Shown one piece after another: positions 44,745-53,226 of a stretch of 64,000 bases of DNA. A program made the position numbers and the translations under genes. This stretch comes from Alphaproteobacteria bacterium (GTDB lineage Bacteria > Pseudomonadota > Alphaproteobacteria > UBA8366 > GCA-2717185). The stretch is from assembly GCA_012103325.1 (NCBI GenBank), contig WLWY01000008.1:62001-126000 (forward strand), written 5' to 3'. The notes under the pieces are model-generated. The model was not told the DNA's origin, searched no databases, and saw nothing but the letters and a program-made list of their open reading frames with translations. The number at the start of each line of letters is the position of its first letter. Position 1 is the first letter of the stretch.

Positions 44745-46040
44745 ATGACGAAACGAACCGCCTATTTAAATACCCGCTTGCTCGACCCGGCGAGCGGGCT
44801 CGACGAAACCGGTGGGTTACTGGTTGAGGATGGGCGCATCGCGGACTTTGGCCCCGACATATTCAACGACAGCCCACCTGCTGCCGATCAGTCGGTCGAC
44901 TGCCACGGTCTGTGCCTATCGCCCGGCTTATTCGATATCCGAGTCCAGGTGCGGGAACCGGGAGAAGAACACAAGGAATCGATTGCATCGGCCAGCCAGG
45001 CCGCTGCCGCTGGGGGCGTTACCGCAATGTGCTGCCTGCCGAATACCGAACCGGTCATCGACGACGTTTCGGTGCTTGAGTTCATCGCCCGGCGTGCGCG
45101 TGAAATCAAATCCGTGAAGCTGTTCTGTTACGGCACGCTGACGCGTGGATTAGCGGGTCAGGAATTGACCGAAATGGCGCTGCTGTCGGAAACCGGCGCG
45201 CTCGCCTTCACCGATGGCGTGAAGTCGCTGAGCGACCCGCTGGTCCTGCGCCGTGCACTGAGTTATGCACGGACCTTCGACCTGCTGATCGTGCAACATG
45301 CTGAAGAACAGAGCCTAGTAGACGATGGTGTCATGAACGAGGGCGAAGTGGCAACTCGCCTCGGCCTCGCGGGAATTCCGGCGATCGCGGAAGTGATGAT
45401 GATCGAACGCGATCTGCGCATCCTGTCGCTTACGGGCGGGCGGTATCACGCAGCGCATCTTTCGACAGCCGCCGCAATCGACGCGGTTCGCAAGGCGAAG
45501 CGTGATGGCCTCAACGTTACCTGCGATACCGCCCCGCACTACTTCGCCCTGAACGAAACCGCTGTCGACGATTACCGCACTTTCGCCAAGGTTTCGCCAC
45601 CCCTGCGCAACGAGGCGGATCGCCGCGCCGTCGTCGAGGGGCTCGCGGATGGCACAATTGACATTATCGCAAGCGATCATGCGCCCCACGACGAGGATTC
45701 CAAACGCCTGCCCTTTGCGCAGGCGGAATTTGGAATAATTGGACTCGAGACCCTGCTCCCGCTCACGCTGGAGCTCTATCACAATGGAGCGCTCTCGCTG
45801 CTTGATGCGCTTGCCAAGGTGACAAGCGCACCGGCGGACCTATTGGGCCGCCCCTTCGGGCGTTTGCAACGTGGTGCGCCTGCCGACCTGCTGCTTTTCG
45901 ATCCCGACAAGCCGCGCCAAATTGACGAAAACACCTTCCGCAGCAAATCGAAAAACTCACCGTTCGACAAACGCCCCGTGCAAGGCTCCGTCGTCCGCAC
46001 CGTCGTCGAGGGGCGCACCGTATATTCCGTGGAGGCATAG
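44745..46040 (+). CDS. pyrC: Dihydroorotase-like protein lacking the HxH metal motif (PyrC'-type)
   Basis: 431 residues of the class I dihydroorotase family. The expected DxHxH metal motif is DIRVQVREPGEEHKE here: His66 and His68 are replaced by Arg and Gln. Later elements are kept: FTDGVKSL, VQHAEEQSL, YHAAHLST and ASDHAPHDED. Loss of HxH is the hallmark of inactive PyrC' proteins that serve as structural partners of PyrB, and the gene follows pyrB by 7 bp. An active dihydroorotase would then be encoded elsewhere. It is followed 3 bp later by plsY. The family is certain; loss of activity is inference. Confidence 0.9.
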   Translation: MTKRTAYLNTRLLDPASGLDETGGLLVEDGRIADFGPDIFNDSPPAADQSVDCHGLCLSPGLFDIRVQVREPGEEHKESIASASQAAAAGGVTAMCCLPNTEPVIDDVSVLEFIARRAREIKSVKLFCYGTLTRGLAGQELTEMALLSETGALAFTDGVKSLSDPLVLRRALSYARTFDLLIVQHAEEQSLVDDGVMNEGEVATRLGLAGIPAIAEVMMIERDLRILSLTGGRYHAAHLSTAAAIDAVRKAKRDGLNVTCDTAPHYFALNETAVDDYRTFAKVSPPLRNEADRRAVVEGLADGTIDIIASDHAPHDEDSKRLPFAQAEFGIIGLETLLPLTLELYHNGALSLLDALAKVTSAPADLLGRPFGRLQRGAPADLLLFDPDKPRQIDENTFRSKSKNSPFDKRPVQGSVVRTVVEGRTVYSVEA

Positions 46041-46043
46041 TCC

Positions 46044-46652
46044 ATGTCTGACATGTTTAGCGGCGACGCGACCAGCATCATCCTTTCGATCGCGCTTGGC
46101 TACATACTCGGCTCGATCCCATTCGGACTTGTGCTGACCCGGCTCGCTGGATATGGCGACATCCGAGAGATCGGATCCGGCAGCATTGGGGCAACCAACG
46201 TTCTAAGAACCGGTAACAAGATACTTGCAGCCCTAACCTTAATCCTTGATAGCGGTAAAGGTGCCGCGGCGGCCCTAGCCGCCCGCTACGTCGCCCCTGA
46301 ACTGGCGCCGATCGCCGCAGTCGCCGCCGTTATGGGACACCTGTTTCCTGTATGGCTCAAATTTCAAGGTGGAAAAGGCGTCGCGACGACGCTCGGCGCC
46401 TTGGCTGCCTTGTCCTGGCCGGTGGGGCTCGGCGCAGGGATAACGTGGTTGGCCGTCGCGTTTATTTTTCGTTTTTCTTCTCTTTCGGGACTCGTCAGTG
46501 TGGCCCTTGCGCCCGCTTATGCCTGGTACTGGGCGGACATGCCGACCGTCATAGCCGCCACAATTTTGGCGTTTTTCGTCTGGATACGGCACAAGGCCAA
46601 TATTCAGCGCCTCCTATCTGGCGAAGAACCAAAGATAGGCGAGAAAAAGTAA
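46044..46652 (+). CDS. plsY: Glycerol-3-phosphate acyltransferase PlsY
   Basis: A 202-residue inner membrane enzyme using acyl-phosphate to acylate glycerol-3-phosphate. It has five or more membrane segments and the three conserved cytoplasmic motifs: GSIPFGLVLTRLAG, GSGSIGATNVLR and the glycine-rich LKFQGGKGVATTLG. It starts 3 bp after the pyrC-like gene, so it is in the same transcript. The C-terminus (HKANIQRLLSGEEPKIG) matches the end of family members exactly in style. Confidence 0.96.
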   Translation: MSDMFSGDATSIILSIALGYILGSIPFGLVLTRLAGYGDIREIGSGSIGATNVLRTGNKILAALTLILDSGKGAAAALAARYVAPELAPIAAVAAVMGHLFPVWLKFQGGKGVATTLGALAALSWPVGLGAGITWLAVAFIFRFSSLSGLVSVALAPAYAWYWADMPTVIAATILAFFVWIRHKANIQRLLSGEEPKIGEKK

Positions 46653-46706
46653 ACTGCTTTGCGATCACTGATTGACGATGCGTCTGCTCTGTCTCATCGT
46701 TGACGG

Positions 46707-47825
46707 ATGCTGGAAAATTCACCGTCCCTCTCGCCACGCGAGCGCCTCGACCGCGTTCGTCTGATCCGTTCGCAAAATGTCGGACCGGTCACCTTCCGGC
46801 AGTTGCTCGAACGCTATGGATCGGCGAGCAGCGCTTTGGAGGCGCTGCCGGAGCTCGCGCGGCAAGGCGGCCTTCGCAAGCCGTTGTGTCTCTGCAGCGC
46901 CGATACAGCGGCCCGGGAAATGGATGCGGTCGCTCAACTCGGCGGACAACTGATCGTGATCGGCGAGCCCGACTATCCCCTGCCCCTCGCCGCTATCGCC
47001 GACGCGCCACCGGTGTTGTCGGTACTTGGTGACGTCAACTTGCTGAGCCGTACCACCATCGGTGTCGTCGGTGCCCGCAATGCCTCCACCAACGGCAGGC
47101 GCTTCGCCGAGAACCTTGCGCGAGACTTGTCCAAGGCAGGCGTTCTCGTCGCGTCCGGCCTTGCCCGTGGTATTGACACCGCCGTGCACACAGGCGCGCT
47201 CGAAGGCGGCACAGTCGCCGTACTTGCTGGTGGTGTCGATGTCATCTACCCGAAAGAAAATACGAGTCTCTACGAGGCGATTCGCGATCGAGGCGTCATC
47301 GTCTCCGAAATGCCACCGGGAACGGAGCCCATGGCTCGGCATTTCCCAAGCCGAAATAGAATCATTTCCGGCCTGTCGCTCGGGATAGTCGTCGTCGAAG
47401 CTGCACTGCGCTCAGGCTCGCTAATCACGGCGCGCCTCGCCGGGGAACAGGGCCGCGAGGTGTTTGCCATCCCAGGCTCACCGCTCGATCCACGGGCGCG
47501 CGGCGCCAATAATTTGATTCGCAACGGCGCGACCCTCACAGAGTCAGCGGAAGACGTGCTGGAAGGCATCCGAGCAATGCATGAACAGCAGCTCGGCGAA
47601 CCCAAACAAGACGACTTTGGCATCCAGCCTGTTTCAGATGAGGATCACCTAGCCACCGCCCGAACGATGATACTCGAATGCCTTGGCCCAACACCGGTTT
47701 CGATCGACGCCATTCTACGGGATACCGGTCTGCCCGTGGGTACGGTTTGGACGGTCTTGCTCGAGCTGGAGCTTGCCGGAAGATTAGAGCGGCAGCCAGG
47801 CGGCAAGGTTGCCCTGCTCCTTTAA
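46707..47825 (+). CDS. dprA: DNA processing protein DprA/Smf
   Basis: 372 residues. It protects incoming single-stranded DNA and loads RecA during transformation. The N-terminal SAM-like helical part (LIRSQNVGPVTFRQLLERYG) is followed by the Rossmann-fold core with VVGARNASTNGRRFAENLAR, SGLARGIDTAVHTGAL, VLAGGVDVIYPKEN, FPSRNRIISGLSLG and GSLITARLAGEQGREVFAIP. A C-terminal winged helix (from about 320) ends VALLL. The ribosome site is weak (GACGG). It is separated from plsY by 54 bp and precedes topA, an order usual in this class. Confidence 0.96.
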   Translation: MLENSPSLSPRERLDRVRLIRSQNVGPVTFRQLLERYGSASSALEALPELARQGGLRKPLCLCSADTAAREMDAVAQLGGQLIVIGEPDYPLPLAAIADAPPVLSVLGDVNLLSRTTIGVVGARNASTNGRRFAENLARDLSKAGVLVASGLARGIDTAVHTGALEGGTVAVLAGGVDVIYPKENTSLYEAIRDRGVIVSEMPPGTEPMARHFPSRNRIISGLSLGIVVVEAALRSGSLITARLAGEQGREVFAIPGSPLDPRARGANNLIRNGATLTESAEDVLEGIRAMHEQQLGEPKQDDFGIQPVSDEDHLATARTMILECLGPTPVSIDAILRDTGLPVGTVWTVLLELELAGRLERQPGGKVALLL

Positions 47826-48253
47826 CGGCCTCCCATGCAGAAAAGTAACGATTGGTTAACCAGCCATTGCGAAACTGTTAACCACACAATTTCGGAGACA
47901 TGTCCTACTCCGAATGACGGGCTAAGCGAGGCAGGGCTATCGCTGTCGCTTGCAAGGTACCGGAACCGTTCGTCGTAACATTCGGAAAAGTAATGTCATG
48001 TGACCTTAACGAAGTGGAAAATGGCAAAACATACCGTCATCCATCTAGCGCGAAAGCAAAATCCTATACCCCAATGTACCGCTTTATATATAGTTATCAG
48101 GAATTTTTTCATCTAATAAGTTTATTATTTTCTCGCCCTTGTGATAGATGGTGTTGACGAAAGGGACGCATGGTGCCAAGTGTGACTCCCGACATTGCTA
48201 GAATTGCGGTCTCCGTCGTACTCCAACAAAACAGCGAATAGCCTTTTATCCTG
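47826..48253. other. 428-bp gap before topA without a recognisable gene
   Basis: No credible coding frame on either strand. The first 60 bases hold GGTTAACC and a second GTTAAC, and the part from 48040 to 48125 is AT-rich with TATATATAG (48084-48092 region), a plausible core promoter for topA. No RNA structure was recognised, though a small RNA is possible given the unusual length of the gap. Confidence 0.4.
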
Positions 48254-50905
48254 ATGAATGTCGTCGTTGTAGAATCGCCCGCTAAGGCGAAAACGATAAA
48301 TAAGTATCTCGGGTCTGACTTCCGGGTGCTCGCCAGTTATGGCCATGTGCGGGACCTGCCGCCCAAGGACGGTTCCGTGCGCCCGGACGAGGATTTCTCC
48401 CTGATCTGGCAGAGCGATCCGAAGTCGAAGAAGCATCTCGACGAAATTGCCAAAGCGCTCAAGGGCGCTGGCAAACTGTATCTCGCAACCGATCCCGATC
48501 GCGAAGGCGAAGCCATTTCGTGGCATGTGCAGCAGCTGCTTGCCGATCGAAATGTACTCAACGGTGTCGATGTGAAGCGCGTCGTGTTTCACGAAATCAC
48601 CAAGGATGCCGTTCTTGCGGCCATCGCGAACCCTCGCGAATTGAACAGGGAGTTGATCGACGCTTATCTGGCAAGGCGCGCGCTCGACTATCTCGTTGGG
48701 TTTACACTGTCGCCGGTGCTTTGGCGCAAACTGCCTGGCTCTCGTTCCGCCGGCCGCGTCCAATCGGTAGCCCTTCGCTTGATCTGCGAGCGCGAAGCGG
48801 AAATCGAGATCTTCAAGGCGGATGAATACTGGTCGCTCGAGGGTCAATTCCTCTCCGCGGGAGATAGGCCCTTCAATGCGCGGCTGACCCATCTCGACGG
48901 CAAGAAACTCGATAAACTTAGTCTCGGCAATGAGGCGGCGGCGACCCGTGCGGTCGAAGCCGTAAAATCTCGTACCTATAGTATTGCCAAGGTCGAAAAG
49001 AAGACCGTCCGGCGCAATCCGTCGCCGCCCTTCACGACCTCCACGCTTCAACAGGAGGCCAGCCGCAAACTCGGGTTCGGGACCAGCCGGACGATGCAGC
49101 TAGCACAGCGGCTATATGAGGGAACGGACATCGGTGGCGAGACGGTCGGACTGATCACCTATATGCGTACCGACAGCGTAACGCTAAGTGGCGAAGCGAT
49201 CGCCGGGTCACGCGCGCTGATTGCGAAAGACTTCGGCGATGCATATCTGCCATCGACACCGCGGGTTTTCAAAACCAAAGCCAAGAACGCCCAGGAAGCG
49301 CATGAGGCGATCCGGCCGACAGATTTCTTCCGGCGCCCGGCGGAGCTTGCATCGATTTTGGATGCAGAACAGCTGCGGCTCTACGAACTAATCTGGAAGC
49401 GGGCTGTCGCCAGCAGCATGGAGAGTGCGGTACTCGACCAGATGGCGGTCGACGTTACGTCTCCTGACAAAGCTGTCATCCTTCGCGCGAATGGAAGCGT
49501 GGTCAAATTCGACGGGTTTTACACGCTTTACCGAGAAGGCAAAGACGATGCCGAGGCAACGGACGAAAACGATCGCCGTCTGCCACCCCTGAACGAAGGC
49601 GAAGCGGCAGCTCTCAAGGATGCCGCTGCCGAACAGCACTTCACCCAGCCGCCACCGCGCTATACGGAGGCGAGTCTCGTCAAGAAGATGGAAGAACTGG
49701 GGATCGGCCGCCCCTCGACATACGCATCGATCCTCAAGGTTCTACAGGATCGCGACTACGTCAAACTGGAAAAGCGCCGTTTCGAGCCGGAAGACCGTGG
49801 CCGTCTGGTCACCGCCTTCCTAACAAGCTTCTTCCGGCGTTACGTCGAGTACGGATTTACCGCCGACCTGGAAGACCAGCTCGACGATATATCCGGCGGA
49901 CGGATAGATTGGAAAAAGGTTCTACACGACTTTTGGAATGCCTTCTCAGGCTCCATAGACGGGACCAAAGAACTTTCGATCACCCAAGTTCTCGATGCGC
50001 TGGACGAAGATCTCGGACCGCATTTCTTCCCGGCCGATGAGAATGGCGACGATACGGGCGCGCGGCGCTGTCCTGCCTGCGAAAGCGGCCGGTTGAGTCT
50101 GAAACTTGGCAAATTCGGCGCCTTCATTGGCTGTGCAAATTACCCAGAATGCAAATACACGCGGCGCTTCGGTGTCGGTAGTGACGACGACGATTTCCTT
50201 GCAAGCGGGCCGCTCGTTTTGGGTCAGGATCCGGACACGGGTCTCGACGTTGCCCTCCGGAAGGGGCCATATGGCGTGTATCTGCAGCTTGGCGAGCAGG
50301 CGCCTAAGGAAAAAGGCAAGAAAGCGCCACCCAAACCGAAACGCGCATCCCTGATGAAGGGAATGGCCCCAGACTCGGTTACGCTCGAAATGGCCCTTAA
50401 ACTCCTGTCGCTACCTCGCGAGGTAGGCGCGCACCCGGAGACCGGCGAGATGATTACTGCCGGCATTGGGCGCTTCGGTCCTTATCTCAAGATGGGGACC
50501 AAGTATGCGTCACTCAAAGACGATGACGATGTCCTGACGATCGGTCTCAATCGCGGGGTGACGTTAATCGCCGAAGCCAAGACGCGGACAAGCGGACGTG
50601 AACTCGGCACCCATGAAGACAAACCAGTGACCGTGCGCAAGGGCCGCTTCGGACCCTATGTGAAATGGGGCAAGGTCAACGCTACGCTCCCTGGCGGCTC
50701 GGAAATGGACACGGTCACGCTCGAGGAAGCGGTTGCGCTAATCGTAGCCAAGGCTGCCAAAGCGCCAGCGAAAAAACCCGCCAAAAAAACAGCGGCAAAG
50801 AAGAAGACAGCCAAAAGGGCCGCAGCGAAGAAGAAAGCGCCGACAAAGAGGAAGTCCGCGAAGAAAAGCGCCGAAGAGACAACCGGTGCGACCGTGGCCG
50901 ACTGA
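48254..50905 (+). CDS. topA: DNA topoisomerase I
   Basis: 883 residues, type IA. It relaxes negative supercoils through a 5'-phosphotyrosine. The TOPRIM domain starts MNVVVVESPAKAKTINKYLG, with ATDPDREGEAISWH carrying the metal acids. The active Tyr303 lies in GLITYMRTDS. One complete Cys4 zinc ribbon (CPACESGRLSLKL then GCANYPEC) and two or three topo C-terminal repeats (GRFGPYLKMG, GRFGPYVKWG) follow. The last 45 residues are a lysine/alanine-rich tail, as in other alphaproteobacteria, probably for DNA or RNA polymerase contact. rnr starts just after the stop. Confidence 0.98.
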   Translation: MNVVVVESPAKAKTINKYLGSDFRVLASYGHVRDLPPKDGSVRPDEDFSLIWQSDPKSKKHLDEIAKALKGAGKLYLATDPDREGEAISWHVQQLLADRNVLNGVDVKRVVFHEITKDAVLAAIANPRELNRELIDAYLARRALDYLVGFTLSPVLWRKLPGSRSAGRVQSVALRLICEREAEIEIFKADEYWSLEGQFLSAGDRPFNARLTHLDGKKLDKLSLGNEAAATRAVEAVKSRTYSIAKVEKKTVRRNPSPPFTTSTLQQEASRKLGFGTSRTMQLAQRLYEGTDIGGETVGLITYMRTDSVTLSGEAIAGSRALIAKDFGDAYLPSTPRVFKTKAKNAQEAHEAIRPTDFFRRPAELASILDAEQLRLYELIWKRAVASSMESAVLDQMAVDVTSPDKAVILRANGSVVKFDGFYTLYREGKDDAEATDENDRRLPPLNEGEAAALKDAAAEQHFTQPPPRYTEASLVKKMEELGIGRPSTYASILKVLQDRDYVKLEKRRFEPEDRGRLVTAFLTSFFRRYVEYGFTADLEDQLDDISGGRIDWKKVLHDFWNAFSGSIDGTKELSITQVLDALDEDLGPHFFPADENGDDTGARRCPACESGRLSLKLGKFGAFIGCANYPECKYTRRFGVGSDDDDFLASGPLVLGQDPDTGLDVALRKGPYGVYLQLGEQAPKEKGKKAPPKPKRASLMKGMAPDSVTLEMALKLLSLPREVGAHPETGEMITAGIGRFGPYLKMGTKYASLKDDDDVLTIGLNRGVTLIAEAKTRTSGRELGTHEDKPVTVRKGRFGPYVKWGKVNATLPGGSEMDTVTLEEAVALIVAKAAKAPAKKPAKKTAAKKKTAKRAAAKKKAPTKRKSAKKSAEETTGATVAD

Positions 50906-50910
50906 CCGCC

Positions 50911-53133
50911 TTGGCCCGCACCCCGACGTTCACCAAGCGGCAAATTCTCGAGTTCATCAAGGAAAGTCCGACGCCGGTTGGCAAACGTGAAATCGCGCGC
51001 GCCTTCAATATTCGTGGCGGCTCGCGCATTGCCTTGAAAGCGGTCCTGAGGGAATTGCAAGACGAAGGCCATTTGGACAAGGACCGCAAACGGCAGGTAC
51101 GCCCGACCGGCGACCTGCCTTCAGTCCTGGTCGTAGAGGTCATCGGGACCGATAGCGACGGGGAGGTTCTGTGCCGTCCCGCGAATTGGGACAGCGACCA
51201 AACGCCACCAGCGATCTATCTCAATCCGGGCCGAACTCGCGTCAGCGCACCGGGCCCGAGAGATCGCATCCTGGTGCGAGTCAAGAAAACCGGTCACGCG
51301 ATATACGAAGCGGACACGATAAGGGCCCTTGGCGCGGGCCCGAGCGTTGTCATCGGCGTGCTCGAGCGGCAAGGACCCCACGCCACTGTCCGTCCAACGG
51401 TCCGGGGCCGGCGACGAGACATTCGTATAGATGCGAACCAAACCGCCGGCGCACAGGATGGTGACGTGGTCGCGGTTGAATATGTTCCCGGCGGACGCGG
51501 GACATCGCGCATCGCCAAAGTCGTCGAGCGGCTCGGCCCGATTTCCGATCCGAAAACATACAGCCTCATCGCGATCCACAGCCGCGATATCCCAGTCGAA
51601 TTCGATGCGGATGCGCTTGCGCAAGCCGCCGCGGCGGGGCCGGTCGAAGTCGGCCGACGTATCGACCTGCGCGACCTGCCGCTCGTGACGATCGACGGCA
51701 GCGACGCTCGTGACTATGACGATGCCGTCTGGGCGGCACCCGACGAAGATAGTCCAGGCGGGTGGCGCCTCATCGTTGCGATCGCCGATGTCGCCTGTTA
51801 CGTGAAGCCCAGTGATCCCCTCGATAGGGCCGCCTATTCGCGCGGCACATCGGTTTATTTTCCCGACCGCGTCGTCCCTATGCTGCCAGAGGCGCTCTCG
51901 AATGGGTGGTGCTCGCTGGTTCCGAACGAAGACAGGCCGTGTATCGCAGCGCAGATGCGGATCGATGCTGACGGGCATCTGCACGAACACCGTTTCATTC
52001 GCGCGATCATGCGGTCCGCGGCACGGCTGACCTACGAGCAGGTACAGCGCGCCCGCGACGGCGTGTCGGACGACACGACGGCGCCCCTACTCACCGAAGT
52101 CATCACGCCGCTATATGGCGCCTACGAGGCACTCACGCGTGGCCGCAACAAGCGCGGCACGCTCGACCTCGATATGAGAGAGCTGGCAATTTCCCTATCG
52201 GAAGACGGACAGGTCGCTGCGATCGAACCCAAGGCGAAGCTCGATAGTCACCGGCTAATCGAGGAGTTCATGATCACCGCCAATGTTGCTGCCGCCGAAA
52301 GCCTGGAAGCCAAGGGCGCTCCGGTCATTTACCGCGTCCATGAGCCACCGTCCCTCGACAAACTCGAAGCGCTGCGCCAATCCCTCGCCTCGCTGGGCTA
52401 CAAGCTGCTAAAAGGAGGCGCGATACGCCCGTCGCATCTCGCGGGAATTTTGCGGCAAGCGGCGGAGAACGAGCATTCCGATCTCGTCGGCGGCCTCATC
52501 CTGCGCAGCCAATCGAAAGCCGTGTACCAACCGGAAAATCTGGGCCACTTCGGGCTTTCTTTGAGCCGCTACTGTCACTTCACATCGCCCATTCGCCGGT
52601 ACCCGGATATTCTCGTTCATCGGGCCCTTATCGCGGCGCACGGTCTCGGAGAGGGAGGATTGCCGGAAGATGTCGCGGAGCGGTTCAACGAGATTGGCGA
52701 GCAGGTATCGAACACGGAACGGCGCGGAGAAGCCGCCGAACGGGAGACCCGAGACCGTTACATCACGGCTTTTTTATCCGATCGCGTCGGCGCCAAATTC
52801 CGCGGCCGTATCAACGGTGTCACCCGGTTCGGCCTCTTCGTGACCCTGGACGATACCGGCGCCGACGGATTGATACCGATTAGCACCTTGCCGCAGGACT
52901 ATTACGACCATGACGAGACCAAGCATCAGCTGGTCGGTCGCGACTTTAGGCTGACCTACACGTTGGGCGAACCCGTCCTCGTCGCCCTGCGCGAAGCGAA
53001 CATCGATACTGGCGGATTGGTCTTCGAAATCGAAGAAGGCGGAACACAGAAGCGCAAATCCGGGAAACCGAAGAACAGGGGCTCCCATCTCCGAAAGAAA
53101 CGACAAAAAAAGGGCCGCTCTCGCCGGTCTTAG
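50911..53133 (+). CDS. rnr: Ribonuclease R
   Basis: About 741 residues. The 3'-5' exoribonuclease degrades structured RNA. A winged-helix start (FTKRQILEFIKESPTPVGKR) is followed by cold-shock-like domains, the RNB catalytic domain (VTIDGSDARDYDDAVWA with four Asp ligands, FTSPIRRYPDILVHR), an S1 domain (GRINGVTRFGLFVTLDDTG) and a Lys/Arg-rich tail. No ATG lies at the expected point: family beginnings align with TTG at 50911, 5 bases after the topA stop. In-frame codons continue upstream through topA to 50665 but encode nonsense. I use the TTG; translation is probably coupled to topA. Confidence 0.93.
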   Translation: MARTPTFTKRQILEFIKESPTPVGKREIARAFNIRGGSRIALKAVLRELQDEGHLDKDRKRQVRPTGDLPSVLVVEVIGTDSDGEVLCRPANWDSDQTPPAIYLNPGRTRVSAPGPRDRILVRVKKTGHAIYEADTIRALGAGPSVVIGVLERQGPHATVRPTVRGRRRDIRIDANQTAGAQDGDVVAVEYVPGGRGTSRIAKVVERLGPISDPKTYSLIAIHSRDIPVEFDADALAQAAAAGPVEVGRRIDLRDLPLVTIDGSDARDYDDAVWAAPDEDSPGGWRLIVAIADVACYVKPSDPLDRAAYSRGTSVYFPDRVVPMLPEALSNGWCSLVPNEDRPCIAAQMRIDADGHLHEHRFIRAIMRSAARLTYEQVQRARDGVSDDTTAPLLTEVITPLYGAYEALTRGRNKRGTLDLDMRELAISLSEDGQVAAIEPKAKLDSHRLIEEFMITANVAAAESLEAKGAPVIYRVHEPPSLDKLEALRQSLASLGYKLLKGGAIRPSHLAGILRQAAENEHSDLVGGLILRSQSKAVYQPENLGHFGLSLSRYCHFTSPIRRYPDILVHRALIAAHGLGEGGLPEDVAERFNEIGEQVSNTERRGEAAERETRDRYITAFLSDRVGAKFRGRINGVTRFGLFVTLDDTGADGLIPISTLPQDYYDHDETKHQLVGRDFRLTYTLGEPVLVALREANIDTGGLVFEIEEGGTQKRKSGKPKNRGSHLRKKRQKKGRSRRS

Positions 53134-53226
53134 GCAGCTATGGAAATCCATCTGGTGAAACGCTACTTTTAGGAACTGAATGGGATCAAGAATATTTTGG
53201 TCCGACACCATGCTTTTGCCCGACCG

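Noticed and set aside
48125..49051. A 308-codon minus-strand open frame opposite the start of topA
   Set aside because: topA motifs (TOPRIM) are on the plus strand; the minus frame has no recognisable features.
50665..50910. Extended N-terminus of RNase R inside topA
   Set aside because: The encoded residues are the Gln/Arg/Lys-rich shadow of the topA lysine tail and do not match any RNase R.
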